From Arachis hypogaea (lineage: Eukaryota; Streptophyta; Magnoliopsida; Fabales; Fabaceae): 64,000 bases of DNA. Shown here piece after piece: positions 1-11,301 of this stretch. The stretch is from positions 118,750,445 through 118,814,444 of the forward strand of contig NC_092053.1 of NCBI RefSeq assembly GCF_003086295.3, given 5' to 3'. Both the position numbers and the translations under genes were made by a program. How positions within the stretch are numbered: the stretch's first letter is position 1; the number at the start of each line of letters is the position of its first letter. The notes below the pieces were generated by a model. The model made no database searches. It was given only the letters and a program-made list of their open reading frames with translations, and was not told the DNA's origin.

Positions 1-782
1 TTTTTTATGTTTCAGAGAATCAATAATACTTCTCTAAATTCACTGTTCTTTTAAGAACCAATATGCTCAACCTCAATATCAATTATGCACAGTTAATTTA
101 TACATTTAGAAAATAAAGGTAAAGCCATAATTTTGAGGTAAATAGAACAACTCATAATATATAACTCAAAATCTCATGCATTTTACTACTTCTTTTTCAA
201 AAATTTTCTTTTTAAGCTTAGTGGGCAATTCATGAGACATCTTTAACCATAAAAAAATTGAAAATAAACTAATAAAGCAAAATCCTAAGAGTGATCATGC
301 AAAAGCTAGAATAGAAAACAAAAAATAGAATAAAATACTGAAAAACAGAAAGGGGGGTGAAACTCAACCACCTCGGTGCTGATGGTTGCTCAAGCTGTAC
401 TCTTTTGTGAAGATGATTCACCTTCCTTTGGTGCCATTGATGATAATGTACACCTAGAGCTCGTTCTGCAACACTAAACTTAAAAAGTTTGCTTGTCCCT
501 AAGCAAAAAAAACTTGGTCCCCTGTTGGCGTTTAGATGCCAGGACTGCTTCCCTTATGGGCGTTGAACACCCATGCTCTCCTCTCCCTTCTGGCGTTGAA
601 CGCTAGTAAGGGGCACCCTCCGGGGTGTTCAGTTTCTCTCCTATGCGTTTCTGTTTCTATTCTAATGGCTACACATGATCACAAACGTTAGAAAAACTAA
701 GAAAACTATGAAAAATAATAGAAAATAAAATAATATGAAATCAAACTAAAATAATAGAAGAAAAATAGAAAAGAAGAAAATA

Positions 783-1784
783 CTATAGGATATTTATGGT
801 TGGGTTGCCTCCCAACAAGTGCTTCTTTAATGTCATTAGCTTGACACTTGATTGTTGACTTTTCTTTGTCTTCTTCCAGTTGCTTAAAAGAAATGACTCC
901 AAGGAAAAAGAGGAGGAGATTAGTGCCCTTAAATTTGAATTCTTCCTAACAAGTTTTCTTTTTTTGTTTTCAGCTTGATTCTCCTTGCTTGTTAGGATAG
1001 GAGTTAGATTCTTTTTTGCTGACCTTCTCTTTTTCATGGATATCATCTTTGGTTCCTTGGTCACAATCCCTTTTTCAGTACATTTCTTAATTATCTCTAC
1101 CACCCTGAATTCAGGATTTGGGTGTTGTGTACTGGGTGGAGTGTACCCTTCATTAAGAACCTCTGGAATTGGTGGTTCAGTGAACTCACCCTCTATGTAG
1201 CTCTCTGCTTCATTAGAGTGTACATTCCCATAATTGTTTTTCTCATTTACAACTTTTCTTGTTTGTGCATCTTTTTCTTCTTCCATGTGTAAGGGTGAAG
1301 AGTTCTCTAATTCACTGGGGTATAGACTCCTTTGAATATTTCCCTCACATTCTTTTGTATGAATTTGCATTGCTTCTCTTGTGAGGGAGTTTGCTTGTTT
1401 CTCTGCCCAACGCTTGGTAATCACCTCCGCATGCCCCTCTATATTTTTGACACTCATTCTCATATCTTGTATGCAATCTTGGGCGACATCCCCTAATTCT
1501 TTTATGGTAAGCACTAAAGCTGATAGTTCTGAATAAGAAGATGATAATTCTTGATATGAATAATGAGATGGTGGCTCTTGATATGAGTAAAAGGAGCATA
1601 GTTCTTCGTATGGATAGAGAGATAGTGGTTCTTGGTATGAGCAAGCAGGAGATGAGGATGGAAATTTTTTAAAAATTTCCTCTGTTATTTGCTCCAGTTC
1701 TTGGCAGGCAAGATCAAAAGATGATAGTTCTTGATATGAGCAAGAAGATGAAGGTTTTTGATAGGGATAGAGAGGTGGTGGTTC
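783..1784 (-). pseudogene. Retroelement ORF with YQEP-type repeats, function unknown
   Basis: One frame stays open on the minus strand from an in-frame TAA at 1785-1787 down to 783, about 333 codons. Its first third is a degenerate repeat of the form SYQEPPSxYSYQEL (at least four copies), followed by a hydrophilic, Lys/Glu-rich part with an SMKKRRSAKK-like basic stretch near the middle. The same frame continues above the stop to about 1940, with residues resembling YYCGWRNYPNFGWQGQ, a pattern I associate with gag-region proteins of legume Athila-like elements. There is no convincing ATG at the head, so the frame was probably once longer. The enzymatic role is unknown; a gag-derived structural protein is the best guess. 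Confidence 0.45.
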
Positions 1785-1974
1785 TTAGTATGAATATGGA
1801 GATAGTGGTTCATGATAGATGGAGTATAGAACATTGACTTCTTGTTGCTCTTGACCTTGTCAACCAAAATTCGGGTAGTTCCTCCATCCACAATAATATA
1901 AATCACTTCTTGGATGTGAGTAGTAACCCATGTGATCTCTTTCCATGATTGGCCTTCAGCATAAAATACCAAAC

Positions 1975-3389
1975 AAGATTAAACGCACCAGGTGGTAAAC
2001 AAAAAAGCAAGAATTTTTTTTAAACTAAAAAGTCAAAAATAAATAAAAAATAGAAAAAAGTAATTAAGAATTTCGAAAAAAATTAGAAAGAAAGGGGTGT
2101 AAAATTTTTCAAAATTCAAAAAGTAAGAGAAAATACTAGAGAAATACCAAACTTAAAATTTGAAATTAAATGAAAGTAAACTAACTAAAACAAAATTCAA
2201 AAATCAATAAAAAGATAATTAAGGTATAAATCGAAAATTAAAAAGGATAAACCAGATAAAATTCAAAAATCAAAAGGAAAGGTAATTAAACAAAAACTAT
2301 TACGAGACACCAAACTTTTAAAATTAAAATAGGATAAAGCAACTAATTAACTAACAAGTTTTTGAAATTAAAAATGAAATTTTCAAAAATTAGAGAAGAA
2401 AAAGTCAAATCAAGATTTTGAAATTCAATTTTTGAAAGAAAAAGTAAAGAAATACCAAACTTAAAATTTAAAACAAGATGAAGCAAACAATTAATTAAAA
2501 ATATTTGAAAATCAAGATAGAAGATTTGGTTTTTAAAAAAAAAATTCGAAAATTAAAAGGAAAATGTCAAATAAAGATCTTGAATTTCAAAATTACAGAA
2601 AGAAAAACTAAAGAAACTCTAAACTTTGAAATTTGAATTTAAAATATGGAAAAGATGAGATAAGATATCAAAGTTTGAAATTTAAAAAAAAAAAGATAAA
2701 GATTAAAGATCAAGAAAGATAAACAAGATATGATTTGAAAATTTAAAAAAAAATTGATTAAAAAAAGAAAAAAAAGATTTGAAATTTTTGAAATTTAAAA
2801 AGAAAAAAATATTAAAAGACACCAAACTTAAAATTTGAAATTAAATAAAGATAAGATAACTTAAAACAAAATTTTGAAAATAAAGAGAAAGATAAGTAAG
2901 ATAAGTACGAAAATTTAAGGAAAATAAATAAACTAGTAACCAAAAATTAAAAAGAAAATCAATATACAATCAAGACAAAATCGAAAATCAAGAGAAAGTT
3001 GAGAATTAAGAAAAAGATAAATAAGATAAAGATCAAAAATCAAGATATTCGAGAATTAAAAAGAGAATTAATTAAAAGAAAAACTAACGGGACACGAAAC
3101 TTAAAATTTAAAATTAAATCAAAATAGGACAACAACAAAAATTCGAAAATTAAAAAAAAGAAAGATAAACAATATTAATTATAAAAATTTAAAGAAAAAA
3201 AACTAAAAGAACACCAAACTTAAAAATTTTGAAATCAAACAAGGAAAAACACCTAAGAAAATACGAACAAAAAGAAAGCAAACAAGAACAATTTTCAAAA
3301 ATCAAAAAGAAAAAGAAATTAAATGAAAACTAATAAAAATGCCTGATCTAAGCAGCAAGACAACCGGTAGTTGTCAATCACGAACAATT
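1975..3389. repeat. AT-rich, A-biased internal spacer with recurring 'accaaacttaaaattt' motif
   Basis: About 1.4 kb of strongly A-rich plus strand (T-rich on the element's coding strand) with no reading frame. A short phrase like accaaacttaaaatttgaaatt recurs irregularly near 2145, 2310, 2455, 2820 and 3210, so the spacer probably grew by slippage or local duplication. It lies between the primer-binding site and the ORF, where long untranslated leaders occur in Athila-type elements. Confidence 0.6.
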
Positions 3390-3405
3390 CCCGGCAACGG
3401 CGCCA
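3390..3405 (-). other. Primer-binding site, tRNA-Asp type
   Basis: On the minus strand this reads TGGCGCCGTTGCCGGG, complementary to the 3' end of plant tRNA-Asp. It lies a few bases inside the LTR edge and sets the orientation of the element. Confidence 0.85.
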
Positions 3406-3411
3406 AAAACT

Positions 3412-4974
3412 TGGTGCGCGAAATTAGAACTTGCACAACTTCACCGGCAAATGTACCGGGTCGTCCAAGTAATACCTCAGGTGAGTGAGGGTCGATCCCA
3501 TGAGAATTGTTGGATTGAGCAAGTAATAGTTATCTTGCTAGACTTAATCAGCCAAAATAGAAAAAGAGTGGTTGTTGTAGGCGCATAAAGCAAGGAAATA
3601 AAGAAAGCAGTGAAGAATTAGTGCAGAAACAATGGTGAGAAATAGTTAACGCCTTGGAGATGCTTATCTTTCTGGATTAATACCTCTTACTGACTATTGT
3701 AACAACGAATGATTCATTCTATGGCAAAGCTGTAAGTGATTAAACCCCAATTCCTTGAACCCTTCTAATCTCCTCTGATTCTCATCAAAAGCCAGGGTCA
3801 GTGGTCATTCGAATCGAATGAGGGTGAAGCTCAACGCAATTCAATCACTCTTAATCCTACTCAAAATATCACAGACAAGGTCAGATCTTTCGGATCAGAG
3901 AATGAAGCTCAGTATTCTAGCCTTAGCGCCATAGAAACCTCAATCACCCAAAGCTAACCGGATTTTATGTCACTTATCTAATTAGCCCAGGCAATTTACA
4001 ATTTAGGAGATATATTCTCAAGCTGTAATTCAATACTATCCGGTCAGGGACTCGCAAGAACTCATGTAGAAAAAGCGGTCATACTTTCGTTCCACCTCAG
4101 ATTTATTTAGATGAAGAACGACAATACATCATAGAATGGAATCAAACATATATGAAAATAGAAAAGTAATAGTATTAATCCATGGAAACAAGCAGAGCTC
4201 CTAACATTAACCAGGAGGTTTAGTTACTCATACTTTATAGAGAAAACAAAGAAGATCTGAAAATAATATTCCGTGTGTGTCTGAATCTCCCCTCCCGAGA
4301 GGCGTGATCCTCAGGAGAAAAGAAGTCCCTTATTTATAGTAAAAACCTCTAAGACTAAACCTACAAGATGTTAATTTTAAATTTAAAAGTTACAAAGATA
4401 AGACTAGATAAGCTAAGGAGTGCTAAAATCTACGTTGGGCCCACTTTGGTCATGTACTTCGGTCAAGCCTGGCGTTCAACTTGGAGTATGGGAGTTGAAC
4501 GCCTATAAGGGGGATGATCTCACTGTCTTCTGCTCCCTGGCTGGTGTTGAACGTCAGTTTTGGGCGTTCAACTTAGGAGGTTGGTCCTTCTTGGGCATTG
4601 AACTCCAGATGTGGACGTTCAACGCCAGTTGTGGGCAGTGTTTATAGAAAAGAAGTAAAAACTATTATATATTGCTGGAAAGCTCTAGAAGTTAGCTTTC
4701 CAACGTCGTTAAGTCCACGTCAATTGGATCTCTATAGCTCAAGATATGCTCATTCAAATGCACGAAGGTCAGGATTGACAACATCTGCTATCCTTTCTTC
4801 GTCTCTGAACAAGATTCTGCCAAATTCGCCTAAAAATCACCTAAAATAATAGAAATAACACAAAAACTCAAAGTAGCGTTCAAAGATGAATTTTGTACTA
4901 AAACATAGTAAAAATTAATAAAATCTAACTAAAAACACTTAGAAAATGCTAGTAAAAAAGGTATAAGATATTCA
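3412..4974 (-). repeat. 5' LTR of the Athila-like element
   Basis: About 1.56 kb. On the coding strand it begins near TGAATATC (4974) and ends at GCGCA next to the primer site. It contains repeated 'gcgttgaacgcc/gttcaac' phrases at 4440-4640 that recur at about 535-625 inside the element. A TATA-like TATAAATAAGG is on the minus strand at about 4328-4340. Exact borders are inferred because the partner LTR is outside the window. Confidence 0.65.
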
Positions 4975-5038
4975 CTTACCATATTAACACAAGAATTCTA
5001 GAAGAATGATTGATAGAGAGAATTAATCAAGTTGTTAC

Positions 5039-5195
5039 CTTTGTCGATCTGGTAGTCTTGACCGAAACTCTTTGTGCTTTTTGTCTTGGATGTTTGGAAG
5101 TTTCAATGGTCTCGATTTTCCTCTTTTGAGTTCTTTTTGGGGATGCCTCAGTTCCTGGAGGAGTTTTAATCGAGGATTCCTTTATTTCGTCCAAT
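5039..5195 (-). pseudogene. PMD gene, C-terminal exon segment beyond the CACTA insertion
   Basis: On the minus strand the frame reads LDEIKESSIKTPP..., basic and Ser/Thr-rich, and stays open to a splice-donor-like AAAG|GTAAC at 5039. Joined at the AAT duplication to the segment at 11302-12823, the frame continues without a break, so this is the downstream part of the same exon. Disordered basic tails of this type are common at the C-terminus of plant PMD proteins. The Athila-like LTR begins ~65 bases further on, apparently in the intron. Confidence 0.6.
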
Positions 5196-5555
5196 CACTA
5201 CAAGAAAACACGTTTTTTGCTACGCTTTTAAAGCATGGCGAAAAGTTGAAAAAAGCGTAGCGATAGCTTTTCACCACGCTTTTGAAAGGGTCACAACTGC
5301 AAGGGTGCCGGTTGCTCTATCGCCACGCTTTTCGTGACCTATCGCCACGCTTTTTTTTGTCTCATTTTTCACAAGTTGCCACGTTTAAAAGCGTGGCCAT
5401 ATGTGGGAGATATGGCCACACTTTTGAAGTGCAGCAATACTAAGACATGGCCACGCTTTCAAAGCGTGGCAATAACGAGATATGGCCACGCTTTTAAAAA
5501 GCGTGGCGATAGCGAGAGATACGGCCACGCTTTAAAAGCGTGGCGATAGCCTTAT
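5196..5555. repeat. CACTA subterminal repeats, left end
   Basis: Many copies of a 10-18-bp palindromic unit around gccacgctttt/aaaagcgtggc, in both orientations, spaced 20-40 bp apart. They are matched by the array at 10945-11301 and probably form the transposase-binding region. Confidence 0.9.
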
Positions 5556-5812
5556 CAAATTAAAAAAAATTATCTTTTTTCTAACTTTACCTTCATCGCT
5601 GCACAATATAAATTTTCAATCTTTTTTATTACCAAACCTATAAATATAATATGCAATTTTTATAACAAGACAAATCAAACAGTAATTAGTGACATATAAT
5701 TTTTGCTATAATTGTTTTATACATTAAAAAAACTAATACTCAAATACAAAATAAATCTCGAGTTCAAATTCCAAAACTAAAAATTGAAGAAAAATACAGA
5801 ATTAATACAAAC

Positions 5813-5966
5813 TTAAACCCCAAGTCCTTTGCTATTCTTCCTTCCTCTAACCTTCTCAAACTTCCTTAGATCGTACATAAGGGTTGATATAGCTGTAAGG
5901 AACACCAGAAGCAGGACCCAAGTGTTTCATAGCTTCCCTGAAGTTCTTTGGGCCTCTAAGAAGGAC
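5813..5966 (-). pseudogene. RPL18: Captured last exon of 60S ribosomal protein L18 (eL18)
   Basis: After an AG acceptor (5967-5968) the minus strand reads [20 protein letters not shown], then [14 protein letters not shown], and after a small deletion that shifts the frame, [17 protein letters not shown] and a stop (TAA at 5813-5815). This follows the C-terminal third of eukaryotic RPL18 ([42 protein letters not shown]). Only this exon is present and it carries the frameshift, so it cannot make a ribosomal protein. It lies in the CACTA, downstream of and co-oriented with the SLP and EH fragments. Confidence 0.85.
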
Positions 5967-6303
5967 CTACATTCATGCAACAATATATAAACCATTTCCT
6001 AAAATTAACTTTTAAACACGAGAAGATCAATCTACATTTCTAGTATTTCTATAAAATATGAATCCGTAGAAAAGAAATCCATCAAACATATTCTTTTCAT
6101 ATCGATGCATACAATATATTTCTGGTAAAGAGACTTAAATGGAGATGAAGGTTTAACATTTAATAGGTGAAGCTATACTGTTATGAGTAAGAAATTGTCA
6201 TCTCCTTGACATTCAGTTATTTGAGACAATAACTTGAGTGGTTCATGAGTTTGTTTACAATGGCCAAAGTTGTGTCACATGGTCAAAGTTAAAAATGGCA
6301 AAC

Positions 6304-6694
6304 CTGAAATACAGCTCAACCTTTTGCCTTTGCCTGTTTATCCAATGATCGCAACAAGGACAAGATAGCAATTTCTTCTTCATCTGGATCTAGTACATCT
6401 CCAACTTGAATCAACACCTAGAACAAGAAACAAAAATAAACGTCCACAATGTTAAAGTGATAAATCTTAAACCAAAACCTTACAACTACTTTATAACTTC
6501 ATATTCTGATTCTATGCACATTGACAAAAGAGACTAGTGAATAAATTAAAATTAAAACTAAAAGCTATCAGTTTCTAAAAACAGGACACGTACCGTTTCT
6601 CCACCAGTCCATAAGTCTTGACCATCAGAGCTCAATACACCAGCCATTTGAAGTGCATATCTAGCCTGCTTAAGATCTCCATGTAGATCTTCAA
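6304..6694 (-). pseudogene. Captured exons of a Shewanella-like protein phosphatase (SLP-type calcineurin-like phosphoesterase)
   Basis: Two minus-strand exons with GT-AG borders. Exon 1 (6594-6694) encodes EDLHGDLKQARYALQMAGV and continues LSSDGQDLWTGGET. Exon 2 (6304-6417) encodes VLIQVGDVLDPDEEEIAILS, then LLRSLDKQAKAK and AVFQ. The order matches chloroplast SLP phosphatases, where GDLHGDL and GDVLDRG are metal-binding motifs. Here GDLHG has become EDLHG and DRG has become DPD, and GGAVFQ has a TGA stop (G*AVFQ). The catalytic metal site is thus damaged and later exons are absent. The intron is retained, so capture was from genomic DNA. Confidence 0.85.
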
Positions 6695-7254
6695 CTATTA
6701 AAGAAAAATTGGTTTTAGTGAGATGCATAACAATAGAAAAACTTGTAACGAAGTTGAACATTATCTCTAAAGCTAATTAACAAGAAGACACTCATAAGCA
6801 GGTTAATAGAATCAATCAGTGAAAAACATCCCCATCCACTGAAACTTTCACTTTGACATTGAGAATTTCATACTAAAGTTCCACCATACAAGGCAATCAA
6901 ATTAGAAGAACATAATAACAATTATCTTTTGTAGATTGCAAATAAATGAAGAACATAATACTAGATTAATAACATTGATAATTTTTTTTCTCTTTGGTGT
7001 AGATTGCAAATAAATGAAGAACAGCAAAGGTCCTTGTAGCAGCAGGGAAGAAAGTATTAGGACACAGAATGAGATGACTGAGTAATAATTATAACAGTTA
7101 GAAAGTTGATCAAAGTAGTTGAATATTTTTTCTAATTGGTATTAAAAATTTCATTGATCAAGTGTTATGTTCAATAGAAGCATGCAAACTGAATTTGGTG
7201 GATAATATGTTGAATCAATTTGGATCATAATTTTTCAGGTGCAGAGACATTTGA

Positions 7255-7470
7255 AGCTTAAAATTTAAGCATAAGGAAAGTACTTGCAATCATAACACAT
7301 TCAACAAAAATGATATTAAAGCTTAAAATTGAAGCATAAGGAAAGTACTTGCAATCATAACACATTCAACAAAAATGATATTAAGCTCAATCTGTCATAT
7401 TCTTTCAAGCTTAAAAGCTTAATCTGTCATGTTCTATTAAGCTTAAAAGCTCAATCTGTCATGTTCTATT
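7255..7470. repeat. Short tandem duplications inside the CACTA
   Basis: A ~64-bp unit (gcttaaaat...aaaaatgatatta) occurs twice head to tail at about 7257-7383. It is followed by three copies of a ~30-bp unit built on agcttaaaagctcaatctgt. Near-identity of the copies suggests recent slippage. Confidence 0.85.
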
Positions 7471-8567
7471 CTATTCGATAATTCCATAACACCCAAAAAT
7501 AATATTAAGCAAACAAAATAAATCAATTCAACCAACACATTCAACACAACACAGCCACAACCAACTCATGCACTTTTAAAACATTCATATATTAAAAACT
7601 GTAATTTTTAAAAAAATTCAATTACAAAATTACAAAAATTATAGAAACTTGTAGATTTATTAAACCTATATTTGATTAAGTATAAATTAGCAATTACATA
7701 AGAATAGCTTTAACGAATTATCATTCGAACAAAATTTACTTTAACAGATTTTGAAAGCATTTAGCAAAGAGTAATGCCATGAATCAATATGAAATTTGGT
7801 AGAACTCAACCAAAATTTCTCAAGATTCAAATAAAAATTCACTCTCAACTAGAATTACATAGCATGTCTTTGATCATCATAGTAGAAATCCACCTCACAA
7901 GAATTTAAAGCAAGGATATTGGATCTAATAATACAAAGTTTATTAATAAATCTAAATACAGGACATAGTTTTCTAAATCAAATTAAATATGTTGATTAGA
8001 AGGTGCTAATCATGTGTTGCGCAATAACTAAAAGCAATTTAGAGTTGAAAAGCCTGAAAGCAATTGGATATGAAAAGCTCCATAGTAGCTAAATAATGGA
8101 GATAGAAAGTTGCTAAGATTCCTCCCATAAACCTGAGTCCCAGGCTTTATAAATATACACATGGACATATATATCCCTATATATATAACTCTTAGCTAGA
8201 AATAATGGATCAGCAGCTATCTAGAAATTTTTATATTATTAAAATTTTCATATAGTCTCCTAGCTAGTCCAACCTAACAATACCTTTATTAATGATATAA
8301 AAGTAGAGAATTTTAATTCAAAATGCTAGATTTTAATTAATAACATCAAATACATGAACACTTTTGTATTTAAAAGAATTTCTTTAGAGCACTAATTGGA
8401 CTGAATTTTCTTTTTAAAACTTTTAATGCGAGAAACTGAGAATTATAGCAAAGTGAAAATAGCAAAGAAGCAGCAAAACAGAAAGTGAAAAAAAAACTAT
8501 AGAAATCCCTGTCAATAATTAAAAAATGAAATGAATATTTCATATGAAACGGTAACAAGATTGTTAC

Positions 8568-9527
8568 CTTTTTAGTTGACTTCAAAGAGAACCAACTACT
8601 TGAAGATGGTGATGGCTGCAATGGAGAACTACCTGCATTATTGCTAACTACTGAAACTGGATTTTCAAGACGAAAGAAGGAATATAGAAACCAAAGGAAT
8701 ACAAATGCCCATATTCAGTAATAGTGGGAATAAATCACCATTTGAATCAACTTCTTTTTCTTTATGCCTTTTCTTCTGGATAAACAAACCCAAATAGTAA
8801 GCACTTTTCCTAAATAAACATTAAGATATCAATTACCACAATAATACTAAAAGTTAGAAAATATTTACAGCTATTAATACATCCAAACCATCTATTGTGG
8901 GAGGTTTCAAGTTTTTTAGCTCAACTGAAAAACAGAAGTTCACAATCAACATATGCCAACAGCAACAAGAATTACCATCGTGAAGTCTTCAACTACTAAA
9001 AAAATTTATATTCAAACCAAACAATGGCAAACAAATCTAGAAGTACAAAAACTCACCACCACTAGAAAGAAGATCTTGTGTTATTGGTTGGCCGGATTGT
9101 GCCAAAGAAATGAGCTACATTTCAGAACACGTAAGCACTCTAGAAAGAGTTCAACATCACATTCCAACTAAAAAATAACATGAATTCACCTGCATAGCAA
9201 TGATGAACTCTACAAAACCAAGATATCTTTGTCGCTTTGAATCAGCGATAGCCCACACCTTCAATTTTGGCAAATCGGAGCACATAAATAAACAATTCAG
9301 TTAAAACTTGAGAAGAAATCAACTGTGATACATATCAGCTAAGCACAACTCCTACAAACAACTCAACCATTCATAGCCAGCCAGCATCTATATAATCAGA
9401 AGCTAGAGAGTTCAAAACTAATCAAATATAAAGCTGAAACTAACCACTATCATTAGAATCAATAATTGCAATGAAAAACAAAAAATACAAAACCTGCTTA
9501 AGATCCTGGCGAGACAAATAGAACATA
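8568..9527 (-). pseudogene. Captured exons of an EH-domain (EF-hand, endocytic) protein
   Basis: Six consecutive minus-strand exons, most with GT-AG borders: 9494-9527 (YLSRQDLKQ), 9190-9258 (VWAIADSKRQRYLGFVEF...AMQ), 9057-9114 (LISLAQSGQPITQDLLSSG), 8869-8924 (ELKNLKPPTIDGLDVLIA), 8739-8775 (KKRHKEKEVDSNG) and 8568-8656 (SPLQPSPSSSSWFSLKSTKK). The first three give the second half of an EH domain, in which a W-x-(L/I)-AD helix precedes an LGF-EF--AMQL-SLAQ EF-hand half. The rest matches the linker of plant EH proteins. The N-terminal half of the domain and the remainder of the gene were not found. The family call is confident; the particular paralogue is not. Confidence 0.75.
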
Positions 9528-10299
9528 CCTCAAAGTTGCACCTGCTAATACTTATATGGATAGTATAATTATACAAATAAATTCTGATAAACTGGGAATT
9601 GATGAAGCCACAGCTCCAGAACCATTCAAACTCACCTGCAATGTAAAATTACATTATTCTCGTTATTTAAGAGTTACTACTCTATTCGTAAATCTAATCA
9701 AGTTTTTTTAACTATACAAGAAATCAAAGATACATAGTATAATTCGAGTAGCATATGCAAAACTGTCAATACTTTAGTTTATATACGGATAACAAATTTA
9801 AACTTTTTGACATCAACAAGGACAGGGAAGCAGTACTCACTTCATGCACAACACAGACTATGATCTTTTGTCATTCAAAGTGTGAAATGAAAGTATCAAG
9901 TCAAGAAACAAAGATGACTATTCATTTAATATGGTATATTATATTTAATCATTCTGAATTTGTAACAAAATAGGTACTAATTAGCTACGAATGTAAACAA
10001 GGTGTTTGCTTTTCTTTATTCCAGGTTTTTCTGAACATTAAATTAAGAAAAATCCTAGCCAACCCTCAATAGTCAATATTATAATAGCTATGCAATTACA
10101 AGGCAGAGATGTAACCATGTTGCCCAAGTCAATTTGAATCTAAATTGTTTTTGTTTTTACTCTGTTGCTTTCAGATTTTATTAATGGCTATGAAAACGGG
10201 ATAAGTATAGCACCTCCTAATCAGAATTTCATGTAAGATATTCAAATTATTTGGTTACAAATAAAATTTAATCAAAAGACACTTACATAAGGACCATGA

Positions 10300-10900
10300 A
10301 ATTCCTACCACCACCTGCCCAGGGACCAACTCATGGCGAAGAAAGTGTTGATGGCCGAAGCAGAGCTTGCAACAGAGCACGACAAAGCAGCGACGATGAC
10401 AGAGCGCAACGACCTTGACGACAGAGCACGACAGAGCAGCGATATAACGGAGAGATAGAGAGGTCGATGGTGAGACCAGCCGTGAGAGAGGTGAGACTCA
10501 GTGAGCTTGAGGGTGAGAGTGGCGAGTGAAGAGAGAAGAAACTCAAAGGAGGTGTAGGGGTTCTTCGTCGTGGTTAGGGGTTATTCGACGGAGGCATTGC
10601 GAGCGCCGGCGACTGGCGACGTTCCTCGCAGAGTGCTATTAGGGGTTCTTCGTTGTGGTTAGGAGTTTTTTGATATGGGATTCTTTGTTGTGGTTAGGGG
10701 TTCTTCATGAGGCACAATGAAGAGAGAGTTAGGGTACAGTGAGGCACAATGAAGACAGCGTTAGGGTTAGCTAGGGTTAATCGTCCGGGTGTTCTTCATG
10801 GAGGGCTTTCAACTGAGCTAGGGCAATTGGAAGAAGGAGAAAGACTGGAAGAGTAGATGACTTTGTAATTGGAAGCTAGCTAGGGCAATTTTAACTTAGA
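10300..10900 (-). promoter_or_regulatory. Putative leader/promoter side of the CACTA transcription unit
   Basis: A GC-richer, purine-rich (plus-strand) stretch with repeated 'gacagagcacgac' and 'ggttcttcgttgtggttaggg' phrases. It lies between the right subterminal array and the captured exons, upstream of all of them on the minus strand. The position fits a 5' leader. No clear TATA box or start was assigned. Confidence 0.3.
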
Positions 10901-10944
10901 ATTTCGAAGCAAGGGATGACCTTGTAAAATTTTTTTTTTGGAAC

Positions 10945-11301
10945 TTTTTGGCAACGCTTTTGAAGCGTGCCAAAATAGTAATAAGAAACGGCCACGCTTT
11001 TAAAACGCTCCAGTAGCAAAATCCTGTCGCCATGCTTTGAAAGCGTACCTATTTCTCTCTATGGCTATGCTTTTTGAGCGTGGCAAAAAAAGCATGGCTA
11101 AATCTCGAATCAGTTGTCACCCTTGTAAAAGCGTGGCTGTTGATCCCTTTCGCCATACTTCTAAAGTGTAGCAAGGAAAAACGTAGCCAAATCTCTATTT
11201 AATCGCCTCCCTCAAAAAAGCGTGGCCATTGATCACTTTTGGCTACGCTTTTAAAGCGTAGCAAGAAAAAAGTGTGGCCATAGGCCTTTTTTCTTGTAGT
11301 G
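10945..11301. repeat. CACTA subterminal repeats, right end
   Basis: An array of gccacgctttt/aaaagcgtggc units ending in TTTTTTCTTGTAGTG, mirror of the left array. Several units here carry substitutions (catgcttt, tacgcttt). Confidence 0.9.

Larger units (their letters stand above)
1..4974 (-). mobile_element. Athila-like LTR retrotransposon, 5' part, non-autonomous
   Basis: The primer-binding site at 3390-3405 reads as tRNA-Asp complement on the minus strand. The 5' LTR therefore lies to its right (about 3412-4974) and the internal region runs left off the window edge. Inward from the primer site come a ~1.4-kb AT-rich untranslated spacer (about 1975-3390), then a reading frame with tyrosine/proline repeats (783-1784). 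No gag, reverse transcriptase or integrase motif was seen in the part present, hence non-autonomous. The outer end (TTCA at 4971-4974) is placed by analogy and the far LTR is outside the window. The element sits in what looks like an intron of the PMD gene to its right. The lineage call rests on primer site and layout only. Confidence 0.7.
5196..11301 (-). mobile_element. CACTA transposon carrying host gene fragments (Pack-CACTA)
   Basis: The ends are CACTACAAGAAAA at 5196 and its inverse TTTTTTCTTGTAGTG ending at 11301, flanked by a perfect 3-bp duplication AAT (5193-5195, 11302-11304), the CACTA/EnSpm hallmark. About 350 bp at each end is packed with direct and inverted copies of a gccacgctttt/aaaagcgtggc motif, the usual subterminal transposase-binding array. 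No transposase (TNPD/TNPA) motif was found in 6.1 kb. Instead the interior holds spliced-gene pieces on the minus strand: EH-domain protein (8568-9527), SLP phosphatase (6304-6694) and RPL18 (5813-5966). A GC-richer leader at about 10300-10900 may hold the promoter. Confidence 0.93.

Noticed and set aside
3390..3405. tRNA gene fragment
   Set aside because: Only the 3' tRNA complement is present next to an LTR; it is a primer-binding site. The same holds for 37441-37456.
5196..5555. Regularly spaced short palindromic repeats resembling a CRISPR array
   Set aside because: They sit at both ends of a CACTA element with 3-bp duplication, in both orientations; plant nuclear DNA has no CRISPR.
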